Part shown: positions 17,715 to 27,001 of the stretch, in pieces | How the letters are laid out: the number at the start of each line of letters is the position of its first letter | How positions within the stretch are numbered: the stretch's first letter is position 1 | Source of the DNA: Clostridium sp. UBA4548 | GTDB taxonomy: Bacteria; Bacillota; Clostridia; Clostridiales; Clostridiaceae | Reading direction: 5' to 3' | Length of the DNA stretch: 64,000 nt | NCBI RefSeq assembly: GCF_002387895.1 | Contig: NZ_DGLI01000026.1 | Span: forward strand, 1 to 64,000 | Program-made: the position numbers and the translations under genes | Notes under the pieces: model-generated | What the model was told of the DNA's origin: nothing | Database searches by the model: none | What the model saw: the letters and a program-made list of their open reading frames with translations, nothing else

Positions 17715-17772
17715 ACCTACCCCCCCCCTTAATAATTATCCACCCATGTTTTGCAATTCTAAAATTTTCATT

Positions 17773-18444
17773 TTATTCTTTATAAAGCTTTGCATTTCCT
17801 AGCAACACTACCTCATCACCCTTTACAATTATGGCACTTTCAGGTTCTGTGGTGTATACTCTTTTTCCTTTTTCAGCCATATATCTTTCAATGCTTTTAT
17901 TTTGAGAATCTGTATTTTTATAATGAACTTCCACAGCAAAATCCTTAGCATAACTCAAACCTTTTTCATAAACAAACTCTGGATAATCATCATCTGGTGA
18001 AATGTAGTAATCCTCACACTGCATCATAGTACCAGCACTCCACCCCATCTTAATTCCAGGATGATTTTCAAGGGTTTCAATTAAATTAAATTCTTCCAAC
18101 CTTCTCATTGTTTTCTCTGGAAAGCCACCAGTAAAAAAGATTATATGGCTTTCATTGATTTTTTCCTTTGCACCATGGCTATCATCTGTAAAATAATTAA
18201 TCAATGTTATATTGTCATCACTAATACCATAGGCATGGAAAGGAGTAGTCATTTTAAAGAATTCTTCCCCATTAATTTTGTTGTAAAGTGATTCCCATTG
18301 CTCTGCATCCTTTATCCAATCTTCATGAAAAGCAAAAGGAATTATGCAAATTTTGTGTTCTGATTTAATTATATTTTTAAAAGTTTCATAAGCCCAAGGC
18401 TGATGAAAATCTAGCTTATCTAATAAAATATTCATTGTATTCAC
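17773..18444 (-). CDS. Peptidase S51-like (type 1 glutamine amidotransferase fold)
   Basis: A 223-residue protein of the dipeptidase E / cyanophycinase fold. The nucleophile elbow is GWSAGTMM (Ser) and the preceding strand motif is FFTGGFPEK. S51 enzymes cleave small acidic dipeptides. A paralogue of the same fold lies at 28999-29643 but is not close in sequence. It is preceded by AAGGGGTG. Confidence 0.82.
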   Translation of the reverse strand: MNTMNILLDKLDFHQPWAYETFKNIIKSEHKICIIPFAFHEDWIKDAEQWESLYNKINGEEFFKMTTPFHAYGISDDNITLINYFTDDSHGAKEKINESHIIFFTGGFPEKTMRRLEEFNLIETLENHPGIKMGWSAGTMMQCEDYYISPDDDYPEFVYEKGLSYAKDFAVEVHYKNTDSQNKSIERYMAEKGKRVYTTEPESAIIVKGDEVVLLGNAKLYKE

Positions 18445-18463
18445 CCCTTAATATAAGCACAAA

Positions 18464-18823
18464 TTATTCTCTAGCCTTGGTTCCCTGATGGAAAAACAAT
18501 TGCCATGTTCCATCAATAAGCTTCCATATAGAACTTCTCCTTGAAGTTACCCGAGTACTTGTATTAAAGGTTTCAAAGTTAAGTAAAACTACATCTTGCG
18601 CTAAACTCTTTACTATAAAGTTCTTTGGAATTATCTCAACTTCCTCCTTATCTGGTAAACTACCCAAGACTTCCTGCTTATTACAGACATGCCCTGAAGT
18701 ACAATACTCAATAAATTCATCTGCTATCAGTTTATCTAGTTCTTCTACGGATTTTCTTACCCTAGGATCTAAAAGTCTTTTTTCAAGGTATATAATCTTC
18801 TCTGAGAGAGTTTGAAGCCCCAT
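18464..18823 (-). CDS. DUF4440-like NTF2-fold protein
   Basis: A 119-residue single-domain protein. The N-terminal helices (LSEKIIYLEKRLLDP), the EEFIEY-type segment (ADEFIEYCTSGH) and the C-terminal strands ending WQLFFHQGTKA are the SnoaL/DUF4440 pattern. Members are often small-molecule-binding or resistance-associated proteins of unknown role. The start at ATG 18823 follows AAGGGGTG. Confidence 0.72.
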   Translation of the reverse strand: MGLQTLSEKIIYLEKRLLDPRVRKSVEELDKLIADEFIEYCTSGHVCNKQEVLGSLPDKEEVEIIPKNFIVKSLAQDVVLLNFETFNTSTRVTSRRSSIWKLIDGTWQLFFHQGTKARE

Positions 18824-18885
18824 AAATAACACCCCTTTTTAAGCAAAAGCCACTAATAAATAGTGACTTTAAATTTTTCTATTTC

Positions 18886-19641
18886 TTACTCAATATGCTG
18901 TTCTTCTATTCTAATTACCTCTACCTGTGGATACCTTTCTTTAAGCAGTTTTCCTAGAGTTTCAAGTCCAAAGATTTCAGTAAAAGTATGACTTCCTACA
19001 ACCAAGTTTATCTTTGCATATCTAGCATACTCCACAGTATACAATAATTTTTCTCCTGTAAAATAAACATCACAGCCTTCATCTACACAGGTCTTAATAT
19101 CTATAGCTGAAAACCCAGCTCCTGTAACAACTCCAATTTTCTTAATCAACTTATCACTGTTTTTCCAACTACCTACAGGTTCTTCTAGTAACTCTTCTAT
19201 TTGTTTTACTAATTCCTCAAAGGTAATAGGCTTGTCTAATATTCCTATTCTTCCACAATACATGCCCTCATCATTAGAAAACTTATCAGTAACTTTAAAG
19301 CCAAGTTTATTTAATATAGAGACATTATTACCAAACTCAGCATCATCTAGTGGTAAATGAATATAAAAATGAGTAATTTGATTATCTCTTAAAATCTTTA
19401 GGCAATCTTCCTTCATTCCCTCCATCCATGTCCAAGCATCATGGTGAGTTATAAGTAGATTTATACCATTTTTAACTGCTTCTTCTGCTGTTTCAATAGT
19501 TAAATTAGTGCAATAACCTACTTTAGTAATAGGTTCGCTTCCTATGTTGGTAAAGCCGTACTCATCTTTTCCCTCAACAATATCAAGCTTCTCTTTTGTA
19601 AAAGTATCTATTATAAACTTTTCAAATTCCTTAACTAACAT
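18886..19641 (-). CDS. Nif3-like dinuclear metal centre protein
   Basis: A 251-residue Nif3/YqfO-family protein with the metal-binding features LLITHHDAW, YIHLPLDDAEFGNN and, at the C-terminus, GSHTFTE. The family is annotated GTP cyclohydrolase I type 2, but its natural activity is uncertain. The hexameric Nif3 fold binds two metals. This copy is shorter than the ~370-residue form because it lacks the inserted domain. It starts at ATG 19641 after GGGGGATG. Confidence 0.85.
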   Translation of the reverse strand: MLVKEFEKFIIDTFTKEKLDIVEGKDEYGFTNIGSEPITKVGYCTNLTIETAEEAVKNGINLLITHHDAWTWMEGMKEDCLKILRDNQITHFYIHLPLDDAEFGNNVSILNKLGFKVTDKFSNDEGMYCGRIGILDKPITFEELVKQIEELLEEPVGSWKNSDKLIKKIGVVTGAGFSAIDIKTCVDEGCDVYFTGEKLLYTVEYARYAKINLVVGSHTFTEIFGLETLGKLLKERYPQVEVIRIEEQHIE

Positions 19642-19663
19642 ACTCTCATCCCCCATTCTACTT

Positions 19664-20173
19664 TTAAAGCTCTATCCAATATCTTTGAGTTATTTTATCC
19701 CCTTCAACAACCTCATTCTCTAGCACTCCACCATTTTTCATTATGGTTCTCGCTGAACCTAAATTATCTTTATCGCAGGTAATTAAAGCCTTATTAATTC
19801 CTAGTTCTTTTGCCTTAGATAGTGCAAGTGACAACATCAACGATGCATAGCCTTTTTTTCTTTCACTAGGTCTTATGCCATAACCAATATGCCCTCCATA
19901 ATTAAGTAAATAGTCATTTAAATAATGTCTAATATTTATAGCACCTAAAATTCTCTTATTATCTTCAACCAAGAATAAAGTATGAGCTGGAACGAAACCA
20001 TCAGGACAGGTCTCTTCAAATTTATAGTTATTTTCTAGCCAAGTTTTATAATCCATATCTAGTAATCTAGCTGCATAGGGTACAATATTCTCCTTAGCTT
20101 CATCCCATTCTCTAATAAAATCATAATGCATTTCTTCCATTTCTAAAGTAGGTCTTAATAATTCTATCTTCAT
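19664..20173 (-). CDS. GNAT acetyltransferase
   Basis: A 169-residue GNAT: RPTLEMEEMHYDFIREWDE at the start, then HIGYGIRPSERKKGYASLML, which is the acetyl-CoA loop. Family members with this N-terminus are common, unassigned small acetyltransferases in Firmicutes. The start at 20173 follows AAAGGGGATG. It is 22 nt downstream of the Nif3 gene's reading direction and is transcribed with it. Confidence 0.85.
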   Translation of the reverse strand: MKIELLRPTLEMEEMHYDFIREWDEAKENIVPYAARLLDMDYKTWLENNYKFEETCPDGFVPAHTLFLVEDNKRILGAINIRHYLNDYLLNYGGHIGYGIRPSERKKGYASLMLSLALSKAKELGINKALITCDKDNLGSARTIMKNGGVLENEVVEGDKITQRYWIEL

Positions 20174-20352
20174 ATAATTCATCCCCTTTATAAATATTTT
20201 TCCTCTCTTAGTCTCTTCCTTTTTTACTTCATAAATCAAGTTAAATAACTTTTGTTCCCATGTGATTACACAAAATAAACATTTTTTCTAAACACTTTAC
20301 TTCTTATATCTTAAGCATGAAAAACCTATCTCTGTGATTTTCATAAGGACTA

Positions 20353-21195
20353 TTAAATCTCAATCTTCATCCCATCATAAGCAAATTTAATATTCTCATA
20401 CTGTTTTTCTAGCCCCAAATAGTCGTCATAGGACTTGCCCCAATCCTCTCCTAGGTGAGTCATAATAACTTTTTTAATGTTATACTTCTGCTTTAATTCT
20501 TCTATTTCCTCCATTGTAAATAATTCTTCTCTAAGCAAATTGTCCTTTTTAAGTATGAATCCATCCTTAAGCGTTTCTCCAATAACTGTGTCTCCAATTA
20601 TCATCACATCTGCATTTTCAAAAATGCTGTGTTCTAGGAAGGGCTTCACATCACATGGGGCATAAATAACCTTATTTCCATTTTGTTCAAAGATAAATAC
20701 TGTAGCTGAGGTAGCTTTAATAAAAGTAATTTTTATATCCTTTATAGTAATGCTTTCTTCCACCACCTGTCTTTTTATTAAGTTTCTAGCCTTTTCATAG
20801 TAATCTAAGAAAGATCCATACTTAAAACCAATGGTGTTTATATCCTCCATTACATGTTTCATAGCTAGTACCTTTATTGGATCTGTGCATTCTCTTCCCT
20901 CTGAAATCTCTAGCCAATTTATGCGAAGCTGTTCAAAAACTCTCATTCCTAGAGTGTGGTCGGGATCTATATGGCTAAATAGCACTGTATCTATTTGCTT
21001 CACGTCACTATAATTAAGAGCATGAACAATATCCTCTGGGGTATCCACAACCAGCTTTAAATCTTCTAGGTATAAACTGCACCCAAATCTTGAATAAGGC
21101 TGCCCTTTTTCCCTTGCTTCTTTACATATATCACATTGACAAAGTGGTTTAGGTAGTGCAACACAGCCACCACTTCCTAGTATTGTAAACTTCAT
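20353..21195 (-). CDS. MBL-fold hydrolase, PhnP-like
   Basis: A 280-residue metallo-beta-lactamase-fold protein starting ILGSGGCVALPKPLCQCDIC, a Cys-rich entry like that of PhnP phosphodiesterases. The metal motif reads SHIDPDH, whereas the family norm is HxHxDH, so the second His is Asp here. A later MTHLGED supplies the C-terminal His. The role is probably hydrolysis of a cyclic or small phosphodiester. The start at 21195 follows GGAGG. It stands alone with about 120-nt gaps. Confidence 0.8.
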   Translation of the reverse strand: MKFTILGSGGCVALPKPLCQCDICKEAREKGQPYSRFGCSLYLEDLKLVVDTPEDIVHALNYSDVKQIDTVLFSHIDPDHTLGMRVFEQLRINWLEISEGRECTDPIKVLAMKHVMEDINTIGFKYGSFLDYYEKARNLIKRQVVEESITIKDIKITFIKATSATVFIFEQNGNKVIYAPCDVKPFLEHSIFENADVMIIGDTVIGETLKDGFILKKDNLLREELFTMEEIEELKQKYNIKKVIMTHLGEDWGKSYDDYLGLEKQYENIKFAYDGMKIEI

Positions 21196-21314
21196 CTTTC
21201 TGTCCTCCAAACTGTAATAAAAATTAGACCTATATCTTTCTTTTCTGTTTCAAAAGCCATTGATAAAGCTCTGGTTCTTCATATGCTAATGTGCAAACTT
21301 CATGTCCACTATTT

Positions 21315-22097
21315 TTATAAACTCAATATTAATTTAGGAATTAAATTCTCCCTACTTTCATGAAATTTTTTAGTATCTTCATCGCTTCTTCCTACTAAGT
21401 GATTTTCTGTTGCTGAGTTATCCGAAACACATAAGATAGCAATTCCATCTTTGTTTATTATCTCCATACAGCGGTAAAATGCTGCCGTTTCCATTTCTAT
21501 TGCTTCACTACCAAGTTCACGTATTTTATTTAAGTGCAGATACTCACAGAATATAGAATCTGTGCAATATACTATTTTCTCCTTCAATTCAACACCTATA
21601 TTCTTAGCAATGTTCATTGCATTTTCTTTCACTTGTTCTTTTGGATATACAAACCTTTGAAAGTTGTTTGAATCTATATTTTCTTGTAAATATAGTGATG
21701 CCCCATCTCCAGCAATTGATTTTGATGGAGTAATAATATCCCCTAACCTCATATCTTCTTTTAAAGCTCCAACAGCTCTTACAAAAATAATTTTATTACA
21801 TTTTGCATTTCCCAGAGTTAAGCAGCAATCAACTATTGTAGGTGCACCTGCTGAAGTTTGTATATAACCATATTTCTTGTTATCTACTTCTAAAACATAT
21901 CCATTGTAATATGGTCCTTCTTTAACCAATTCAATTTTCACATTGTTATTCTTGAATATCTTTTCTGGCTTCCAAGATGGTGCTAAAATAATAGCTTCAT
22001 ACTCTTCATTCTCATCCAATCCATATATGTTGTTTAAAAAATCAGTACAACCACTATACTTTTCCATATTTAACTTAAGCTTATTATATAAATCCAT
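21315..22097 (-). CDS. Nucleoside phosphorylase family protein
   Basis: A 260-residue PNP/UDP phosphorylase-fold protein. The phosphate/ribose site elements GSEAIEMETAAFY and VRAVGALKEDM are clear. It resembles the clostridial group with divergent N-termini, so the base (purine or uridine) cannot be called. The start at 22097 follows AAGGGGG. Confidence 0.82.
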   Translation of the reverse strand: MDLYNKLKLNMEKYSGCTDFLNNIYGLDENEEYEAIILAPSWKPEKIFKNNNVKIELVKEGPYYNGYVLEVDNKKYGYIQTSAGAPTIVDCCLTLGNAKCNKIIFVRAVGALKEDMRLGDIITPSKSIAGDGASLYLQENIDSNNFQRFVYPKEQVKENAMNIAKNIGVELKEKIVYCTDSIFCEYLHLNKIRELGSEAIEMETAAFYRCMEIINKDGIAILCVSDNSATENHLVGRSDEDTKKFHESRENLIPKLILSL

Positions 22098-22126
22098 TTT
22101 TATCCCCCTTAGTCCAATGACTTTGT

Positions 22127-22906
22127 TTAGCACTTCTTTAATTCGTATATTAACATCTTGGAATTTTCATCAGCAATTACGCTAAAATCATATGCTCCGT
22201 ATACATTTTTTATTTCCAATCCAACTGAAGTAAATAATTTCCTTGCTTGATCATTAAATAAATATCCAAGTTTAAAATCATCTTCAATTTTATTAATCAA
22301 GTCTTCATCATGAAAAATCTTATAAATATACTTCATTGATATAACTTGCTCCTTCGCATCATGATCTTTTTGAATAGAGTATTTCTTAATTGTATACCCT
22401 AATTCTTCATCAAAGTATTCAAAATCAAGCCTTTCACTACTTACATTTAACTTATCTGGGTTAGGATTAAACTGATCTATAATTACTATACAGTCCTCAC
22501 TCATATGCTTTTTAACACATTCTAAACATGCAATTCTCTGTTCTTCAGATATTAGAGAAAGAATTGCAAGTCCTGGGAAAATGATTAGGTCAAATTTTTG
22601 ATTCAAATTAAAATCAGTCATATCTCCCTTTATAAGCTGTACATTGTTTTTATAGTTTAAATCTGTAGCTTTTAATTTTTCTTGTAGAATATCTAGCATT
22701 GATTTAGATAAATCTAGTCCAACTATACTTTCACATTTTGATGCTAAAGGTATTGTTACTCTCCCTGTTCCACACCCAATTTCTAAAACCTTAGTAAGCT
22801 TATTAACATATTTTTCATAGAAGTTCAAATCTATATCATATTTTTTTATTTCATTTCCCTTATCATAAAATCTTGCAGTATTTGAATAAATATTTTCTTT
22901 ACTCAT
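22127..22906 (-). CDS. Class I SAM-dependent methyltransferase
   Basis: A 259-residue protein with motif I VLEIGCGTGRVT, the strand-2 acidic residue (SIVGLDL) and KGDMTDFNLNQKFDLIIF. It also has a ~100-residue C-terminal part with DFSVIAD. This shape matches the small, unassigned methyltransferases that are common in Clostridium. The start at 22906 follows GATGGGG. Confidence 0.85.
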   Translation of the reverse strand: MSKENIYSNTARFYDKGNEIKKYDIDLNFYEKYVNKLTKVLEIGCGTGRVTIPLASKCESIVGLDLSKSMLDILQEKLKATDLNYKNNVQLIKGDMTDFNLNQKFDLIIFPGLAILSLISEEQRIACLECVKKHMSEDCIVIIDQFNPNPDKLNVSSERLDFEYFDEELGYTIKKYSIQKDHDAKEQVISMKYIYKIFHDEDLINKIEDDFKLGYLFNDQARKLFTSVGLEIKNVYGAYDFSVIADENSKMLIYELKKC

Positions 22907-22967
22907 GTTTATCCCCATCTTTCTCCTATTAATATATCTTTATGAACTCACTCAAAGGTTAAAAACT

Positions 22968-23459
22968 TCATTTAACCTTTGAGTATAGTAGATTATCAAA
23001 ATAAATCCCATTAAACTCCGTAATTTTTCTTAACAAGCCTTCTTTTTGAAATCCAGATTTTATAGCAACCTTTTCACTTGCCTTGTTTCTTGGATCCATA
23101 CGAATTTCAAGCCTAATTAAACCAAGCTCCTCGAAAGCTATTTTTTCTAGCTCTTTTACTGCTTTAGAAGCAATTCCTTTATTAAAAAGCTTTCTATCTA
23201 TAAAATAACCTATCTCCCCGATATGCGAACTTTCTTGAAATATTCTTATATTACAGCCTCCAGCAACCTCATTGTTATATATAATTGAGTAATTATATTC
23301 TAAGTTATTTTCTCTCTTATACTCTCTCCTTTTAATCCATTCTCTCTCCAAGTCAACGCTTTCAGGAATGGTAGCATGATAGTATTCAAATTTACCTTCT
23401 GTTAAGATTCTAAAATATGATTCTGCATCTTCTGTTATTGGATAACGTAATTCAATCAT
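22968..23459 (-). CDS. GNAT acetyltransferase
   Basis: A 163-residue GNAT: LRYPITEDAESYFRILTEG at the N-terminus, acetyl-CoA segment GEIGYFIDRKLFNKGIASKA, and C-terminal GFQKEGLLRKI. This is the RimJ-like arrangement. The start at 23459 follows GGGGAGAGG. Confidence 0.85.
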   Translation of the reverse strand: MIELRYPITEDAESYFRILTEGKFEYYHATIPESVDLEREWIKRREYKRENNLEYNYSIIYNNEVAGGCNIRIFQESSHIGEIGYFIDRKLFNKGIASKAVKELEKIAFEELGLIRLEIRMDPRNKASEKVAIKSGFQKEGLLRKITEFNGIYFDNLLYSKVK

Positions 23460-23560
23460 AAACCTCTCCCCATATGTTAAGTTTATTTTAATCTCCATTG
23501 TTTAAAATTCACACCTATTGAAAATATCCTAAAGTAACTACTTAAATTCTCATAGTTATA

Positions 23561-24004
23561 TTAATACCTATAACTATAGATTATTTCATCCTTAACTTCT
23601 GGCTCCTCAGCTCCTATACTCCTGTATAGTGCACAGGCTGCTTCGTTACTTATATTTGTTGGAATCCATATTTTTATTACTTCCTGTAGCTTTCCATCTT
23701 CAATAATTTTTTCAATTATCCTTTTAGCAATTCCCATTTTTCTATAACACTTCAAGGTTCCTATTTCATACAAACAAATCATGTTTTTTGTAGTATCAAG
23801 TCGTCTTTGAACATAAGCTATAGCATAAGCTACTGGCTTATCATCTACTGTTGCAACATAAAACCAATTATCACTACTACTTAAAAACTTTTCTATAGCA
23901 GCTTCACTAAAAGAACATAAGTCTTCTTCACCTTTTACATTGCTAATTGCATCTTTAATATAACTTATTTCATCTATTCCGCATTTAAAAATCTTTTCAA
24001 TCAT
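23561..24004 (-). CDS. GNAT acetyltransferase
   Basis: A 147-residue GNAT of the short, single-domain kind, with IGTLKCYRKMGIAKRIIEKI as the acetyl-CoA loop and the C-terminal SNEAACALYRSIGAEEPE. It has a good GGGGAGGG site and lies 32 nt from the neighbouring 2H phosphoesterase. Confidence 0.85.
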   Translation of the reverse strand: MIEKIFKCGIDEISYIKDAISNVKGEEDLCSFSEAAIEKFLSSSDNWFYVATVDDKPVAYAIAYVQRRLDTTKNMICLYEIGTLKCYRKMGIAKRIIEKIIEDGKLQEVIKIWIPTNISNEAACALYRSIGAEEPEVKDEIIYSYRY

Positions 24005-24036
24005 TTTTCCCTCCCCAAAGCCATAAATAATTATTT

Positions 24037-24543
24037 TTAAAAACCATCAGCTAGCTTTTCTTCTACAATAAATCTAGTCGGCCAAAACTCATATAAACTA
24101 ATGCTTTCAATATATCCTGAGAAAGAAGAAAAGTTTTGTGCTACTATGGGTATCGCCTTTTGTATAACCTCTGGTTTATCAATAATTATGGTAGCGTGAG
24201 GTGCCCAGTTTAAATCATTTGCATAACTACTATTAAAGTTTTCTTGTAAATTCAATAGCTCATGAGAAACTGACGGCGCGGCAAATAGCACTTCCATTCC
24301 AAATAAACCAATATGGTTAAGAGATACCTGTATCTTTGATGTATTACTGGCGACTTTCTTTAATAGCTCCTTTAATACATTTTCCTTTTCTAACTCAAAA
24401 GTTCCTAGAGTGATATGATAAGGTAGGTTAGGAGTTTGATTCCCTACAAAACCTGCTTCCAAAAGCTCCTTATATATCCTGCCTAATTTTTCTTCAGTTT
24501 CTTTATCAAACTGTGCCATTACACATAAAAACTTGTCTCTCAT
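24037..24543 (-). CDS. 2H phosphoesterase (2'-5' RNA ligase-like)
   Basis: A 168-residue protein with the two HxT motifs of the 2H family: YHITLGTF and PHATIII. The 2H fold hydrolyses or ligates cyclic or 2'-5' phosphodiesters. A second, distant copy is at 27002-27574. The substrate is unknown. It has a strong AGAGGGAAA site. Confidence 0.82.
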   Translation of the reverse strand: MRDKFLCVMAQFDKETEEKLGRIYKELLEAGFVGNQTPNLPYHITLGTFELEKENVLKELLKKVASNTSKIQVSLNHIGLFGMEVLFAAPSVSHELLNLQENFNSSYANDLNWAPHATIIIDKPEVIQKAIPIVAQNFSSFSGYIESISLYEFWPTRFIVEEKLADGF

Positions 24544-24602
24544 TGTCTTTTCCCTCTTTTCTATATATCTATTAAATTGGCATTAGTTGTTTAACAAGAA
24601 AC

Positions 24603-25109
24603 TTATATAATGGCTTTTTCATATCTGTATTCAACTAATTTTTTACCTATAGTTATTTCCTTAACTGTCCCATCATGTTTAAAGCCAACTTTTTCATAGA
24701 ATTTTCTTGCATTTATGTTTTCTTCAAGAACCCATAAAATAACTTTGCTAAAATTCCTTTTGCTTAATTCATTTATTCCCCAGTTAATTAATTCAGAACC
24801 AATCCCCATATTCCAATATTCTGGAAGTAAATATATACCCCATATTTCCCCACAAGTATCAGTTTTATCTGCATCTCTGCATTTTCCTATACATATAAGT
24901 CCAACTGCATCATTATCCTTAAATATAATCGCATCTTCTTCCCAGTTCTCTGTTAGTGCCTTTTCAAAGTATGCTTGTCTCTTTTCGACGGTAATATTCT
25001 TTAATATTTCATCTGGTACTATACCTTTGTATGCTACTTTCCATGACTTTGAATGAATTTCTCCCAAGGTTCTAGCATCCTTTATATTAGCGTAGCGAAT
25101 TCTAAGCAT
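24603..25109 (-). CDS. GNAT acetyltransferase
   Basis: A 168-residue GNAT beginning RYANIKDARTLGEIHSKSW, with the acetyl-CoA loop LLPEYWNMGIGSELI and C-terminal VLEENINARKFYEKVGF. It is a clear paralogue of the gene at 25438-25953 (same VLEEN.NAR/RARN.FY..GF segment), so the two probably arose by tandem duplication with a small gene inserted between. Confidence 0.86.
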   Translation of the reverse strand: MLRIRYANIKDARTLGEIHSKSWKVAYKGIVPDEILKNITVEKRQAYFEKALTENWEEDAIIFKDNDAVGLICIGKCRDADKTDTCGEIWGIYLLPEYWNMGIGSELINWGINELSKRNFSKVILWVLEENINARKFYEKVGFKHDGTVKEITIGKKLVEYRYEKAII

Positions 25110-25134
25110 AATATCTTCCCCTAATAAACTTATA

Positions 25135-25296
25135 TTATTTATTTTGATTTCTTATAATTTCCTCAAGAGTGTTTACTCTTTCCTTTAAATCTTCAATTTC
25201 TTTTGTTAGGTTGAGTATCCTTCTAAGAAATCTACATAGCTCTAAAAATATAATTAATATTATTACTAATTGAATTCCAATAACTATACCTTCCAC
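25135..25296 (-). CDS. Small membrane protein with coiled-coil tail
   Basis: A 53-residue protein I translated by hand: GTG at 25296, 6 nt after a GGGAGG site, and a stop at 25135-25137. Residues 4-20 are hydrophobic (IVIGIQLVIILIIFLEL), followed by basic CRFLRRI and a heptad-like tail (LTKEIEDLKERVNTLEEII). This looks like a single-pass membrane protein with a short coiled coil. It lies between two GNAT paralogues. No function is known. Confidence 0.7.
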   Translation of the reverse strand: MEGIVIGIQLVIILIIFLELCRFLRRILNLTKEIEDLKERVNTLEEIIRNQNK

Positions 25297-25437
25297 AATT
25301 ATCCTCCCATATAACTTAACTTTTAGTTAAGTACTAAAATGTTGTAACTAGGAAGAAAGATTATAATACTATTACCTTATCAAAACACATCATTATTATT
25401 TTAGATGCAAAATTTCATGTTTTTTAAGAATATACTA

Positions 25438-25953
25438 TTATTGATGTGCTATGATATATCTTAGTTCCTTAACTTCTTTGCCTCCCATGTTTGTTATTCT
25501 GAAAGTGTTATCATATTTGAAGCCTATTTTGTCATAGAAATTTCTGGCTCTTATATTTTCTTCTAATACCCAAAGTTCTATAGTAGTTAATCCTTCTTTC
25601 AGTATTTCGTTGATTCCCCACTCTATTAGTTCTTTAGAAATGCCGCTTCCCCAAAACTTGGGAAGCAAATAAACTCTCCAAATCTCTATACATGATTTTT
25701 CACTATTATCATCTCTAGGTTTTCCAAAAGATATTAGCCCTGCTGGTTCACTTTCATCAAAAGCAATAATAGTCTTAGGAGAACCCTCTGATAATTCACT
25801 AATAAACCTTTCTGTTCTTCTTTCAACAGAAAAAACGTCACTTAAAATATGGTCAGGAATAATATCTTTAAATCCTGCTTGTGCTGATTCAGAAAGAATT
25901 CTGCCCAAAGTAGCCGAATCATCTAAATTTGTATATCGGATTAATGTGCTCAT
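25438..25953 (-). CDS. GNAT acetyltransferase, paralogue of 24603-25109
   Basis: A 171-residue GNAT with RYTNLDDSATLGRILSES at the N-terminus, LLPKFWGSGISKELI as the acetyl-CoA loop and VLEENIRARNFYDKIGF near the end. It is strikingly like the protein at 24603-25109 in layout and motif wording, but diverged in the rest. It has a GGGAGGGG site. Confidence 0.86.
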   Translation of the reverse strand: MSTLIRYTNLDDSATLGRILSESAQAGFKDIIPDHILSDVFSVERRTERFISELSEGSPKTIIAFDESEPAGLISFGKPRDDNSEKSCIEIWRVYLLPKFWGSGISKELIEWGINEILKEGLTTIELWVLEENIRARNFYDKIGFKYDNTFRITNMGGKEVKELRYIIAHQ

Positions 25954-26117
25954 GAAAATCCCCTCCCTCTGAACTTAATATTTCCTACTGTAAGGTAACC
26001 TACAGTTATCCTTAGAAATTACTATTATATCTAGGTTAATATAGTAGTTCTTGTGATAATTCGGCATATAACAAAATTATGAAGTAAAACTACATCAGAT
26101 TATGCTCTTTACAGGAG

Positions 26118-26576
26118 TTAGAGGACCTTATACATTGATGTATAGCTTGATGCCCGAAATCCAAGATTCTCATATAATGGTTTTCCTTTTTCAGTCGCAT
26201 TTAAATCAACTGCTGCAACGCCTAATAGCTTTGCTTCTGATAAAAGTTCAGTCATAACTTTCGTCGCAATTCCCCTTCCCCTATGTTGTGGGTATGTAAA
26301 AACATTGTATACCGTACCAACAAGATATGATGAAAACGCTATTATCGGAGGTCTTTCCACGATTGACATAAATGCAGTTGCTAATACTTCATTTTCATTT
26401 TCGGCAATGATAGCAATAAATCCCTTGTTAAGGTGTTGAGTAAAATATTCTTCTAACTTCGTTCTAATATCTTGCACTTCTTCCGAAGAATACACACCTT
26501 TTTCTGCAAACAGGTATTCCATACGAATCTTTATGAGGAGGTCAATATCCTCTTTAACAATTTTTCTTACTTTCAC
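26118..26576 (-). CDS. GNAT acetyltransferase
   Basis: A 152-residue GNAT with VYNVFTYPQHRGRGIATKVM as the acetyl-CoA segment and ENLGFRASS near the end. The start is ambiguous. AAGGTGG is followed by overlapping GTG codons; I chose the GTG at 26576, 8 nt after the site, but 26588 is also open. Confidence 0.82.
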   Translation of the reverse strand: MKVRKIVKEDIDLLIKIRMEYLFAEKGVYSSEEVQDIRTKLEEYFTQHLNKGFIAIIAENENEVLATAFMSIVERPPIIAFSSYLVGTVYNVFTYPQHRGRGIATKVMTELLSEAKLLGVAAVDLNATEKGKPLYENLGFRASSYTSMYKVL

Positions 26577-26687
26577 GTTTTTCACCACCTTATATTTATA
26601 ATCTTCAATTCGCCCTTTTTTACGATTGTAGCTTACTTTATACTCTTTAATTTAGCTAATTACTCTCTTAATCTTTTATTTTCGTCT

Positions 26688-26921
26688 CTAAATTCTTCCC
26701 TCTCCCCATGTTGTTCCTTCAGAAATTATGTGGTATATTTCTTTAGCACAAATAATAGCTACATGTACCTCTAAATTAGGACCACATAATCCTGTAGCAG
26801 CAGATGTAACTAAAATGAATGATAGTTTATCAGTAAAAGTTTTAAACTTAGAAAGCTCATTTAAATATTCTAAAGCTTTCCCTTTTACAAATTACTGAGG
26901 TTTTGATTTACCTTCATTCAT
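26688..26921 (-). pseudogene. Remnant of an unrecognised gene, in-frame TAA
   Basis: An ATG at 26921 with GAGGG 7 nt before it opens a 78-codon frame that is interrupted after nine codons by TAA (26892-26894). It then runs on for 67 sense codons to a TAG at 26688-26690. The second part reads like protein (FVKGKALEYLNELSKFKT, then LVTSAATGLCGPNLEVHV). Base composition and the coding-like stretch argue for a broken gene in preference to random DNA. I do not recognise the family. Confidence 0.5.
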
Positions 26922-27001
26922 TTTTATACCCTCATATCTATTTTCAATTAACTTTAAAATTGCTTTGTTAACAGCTTAAGAGTATTATAAGGTAATCTAT
27001 A

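Noticed and set aside
24715..25056. Plus-strand 113-codon frame opposite a GNAT gene
   Set aside because: It is inside a clear GNAT gene and has no ribosome site or family resemblance.
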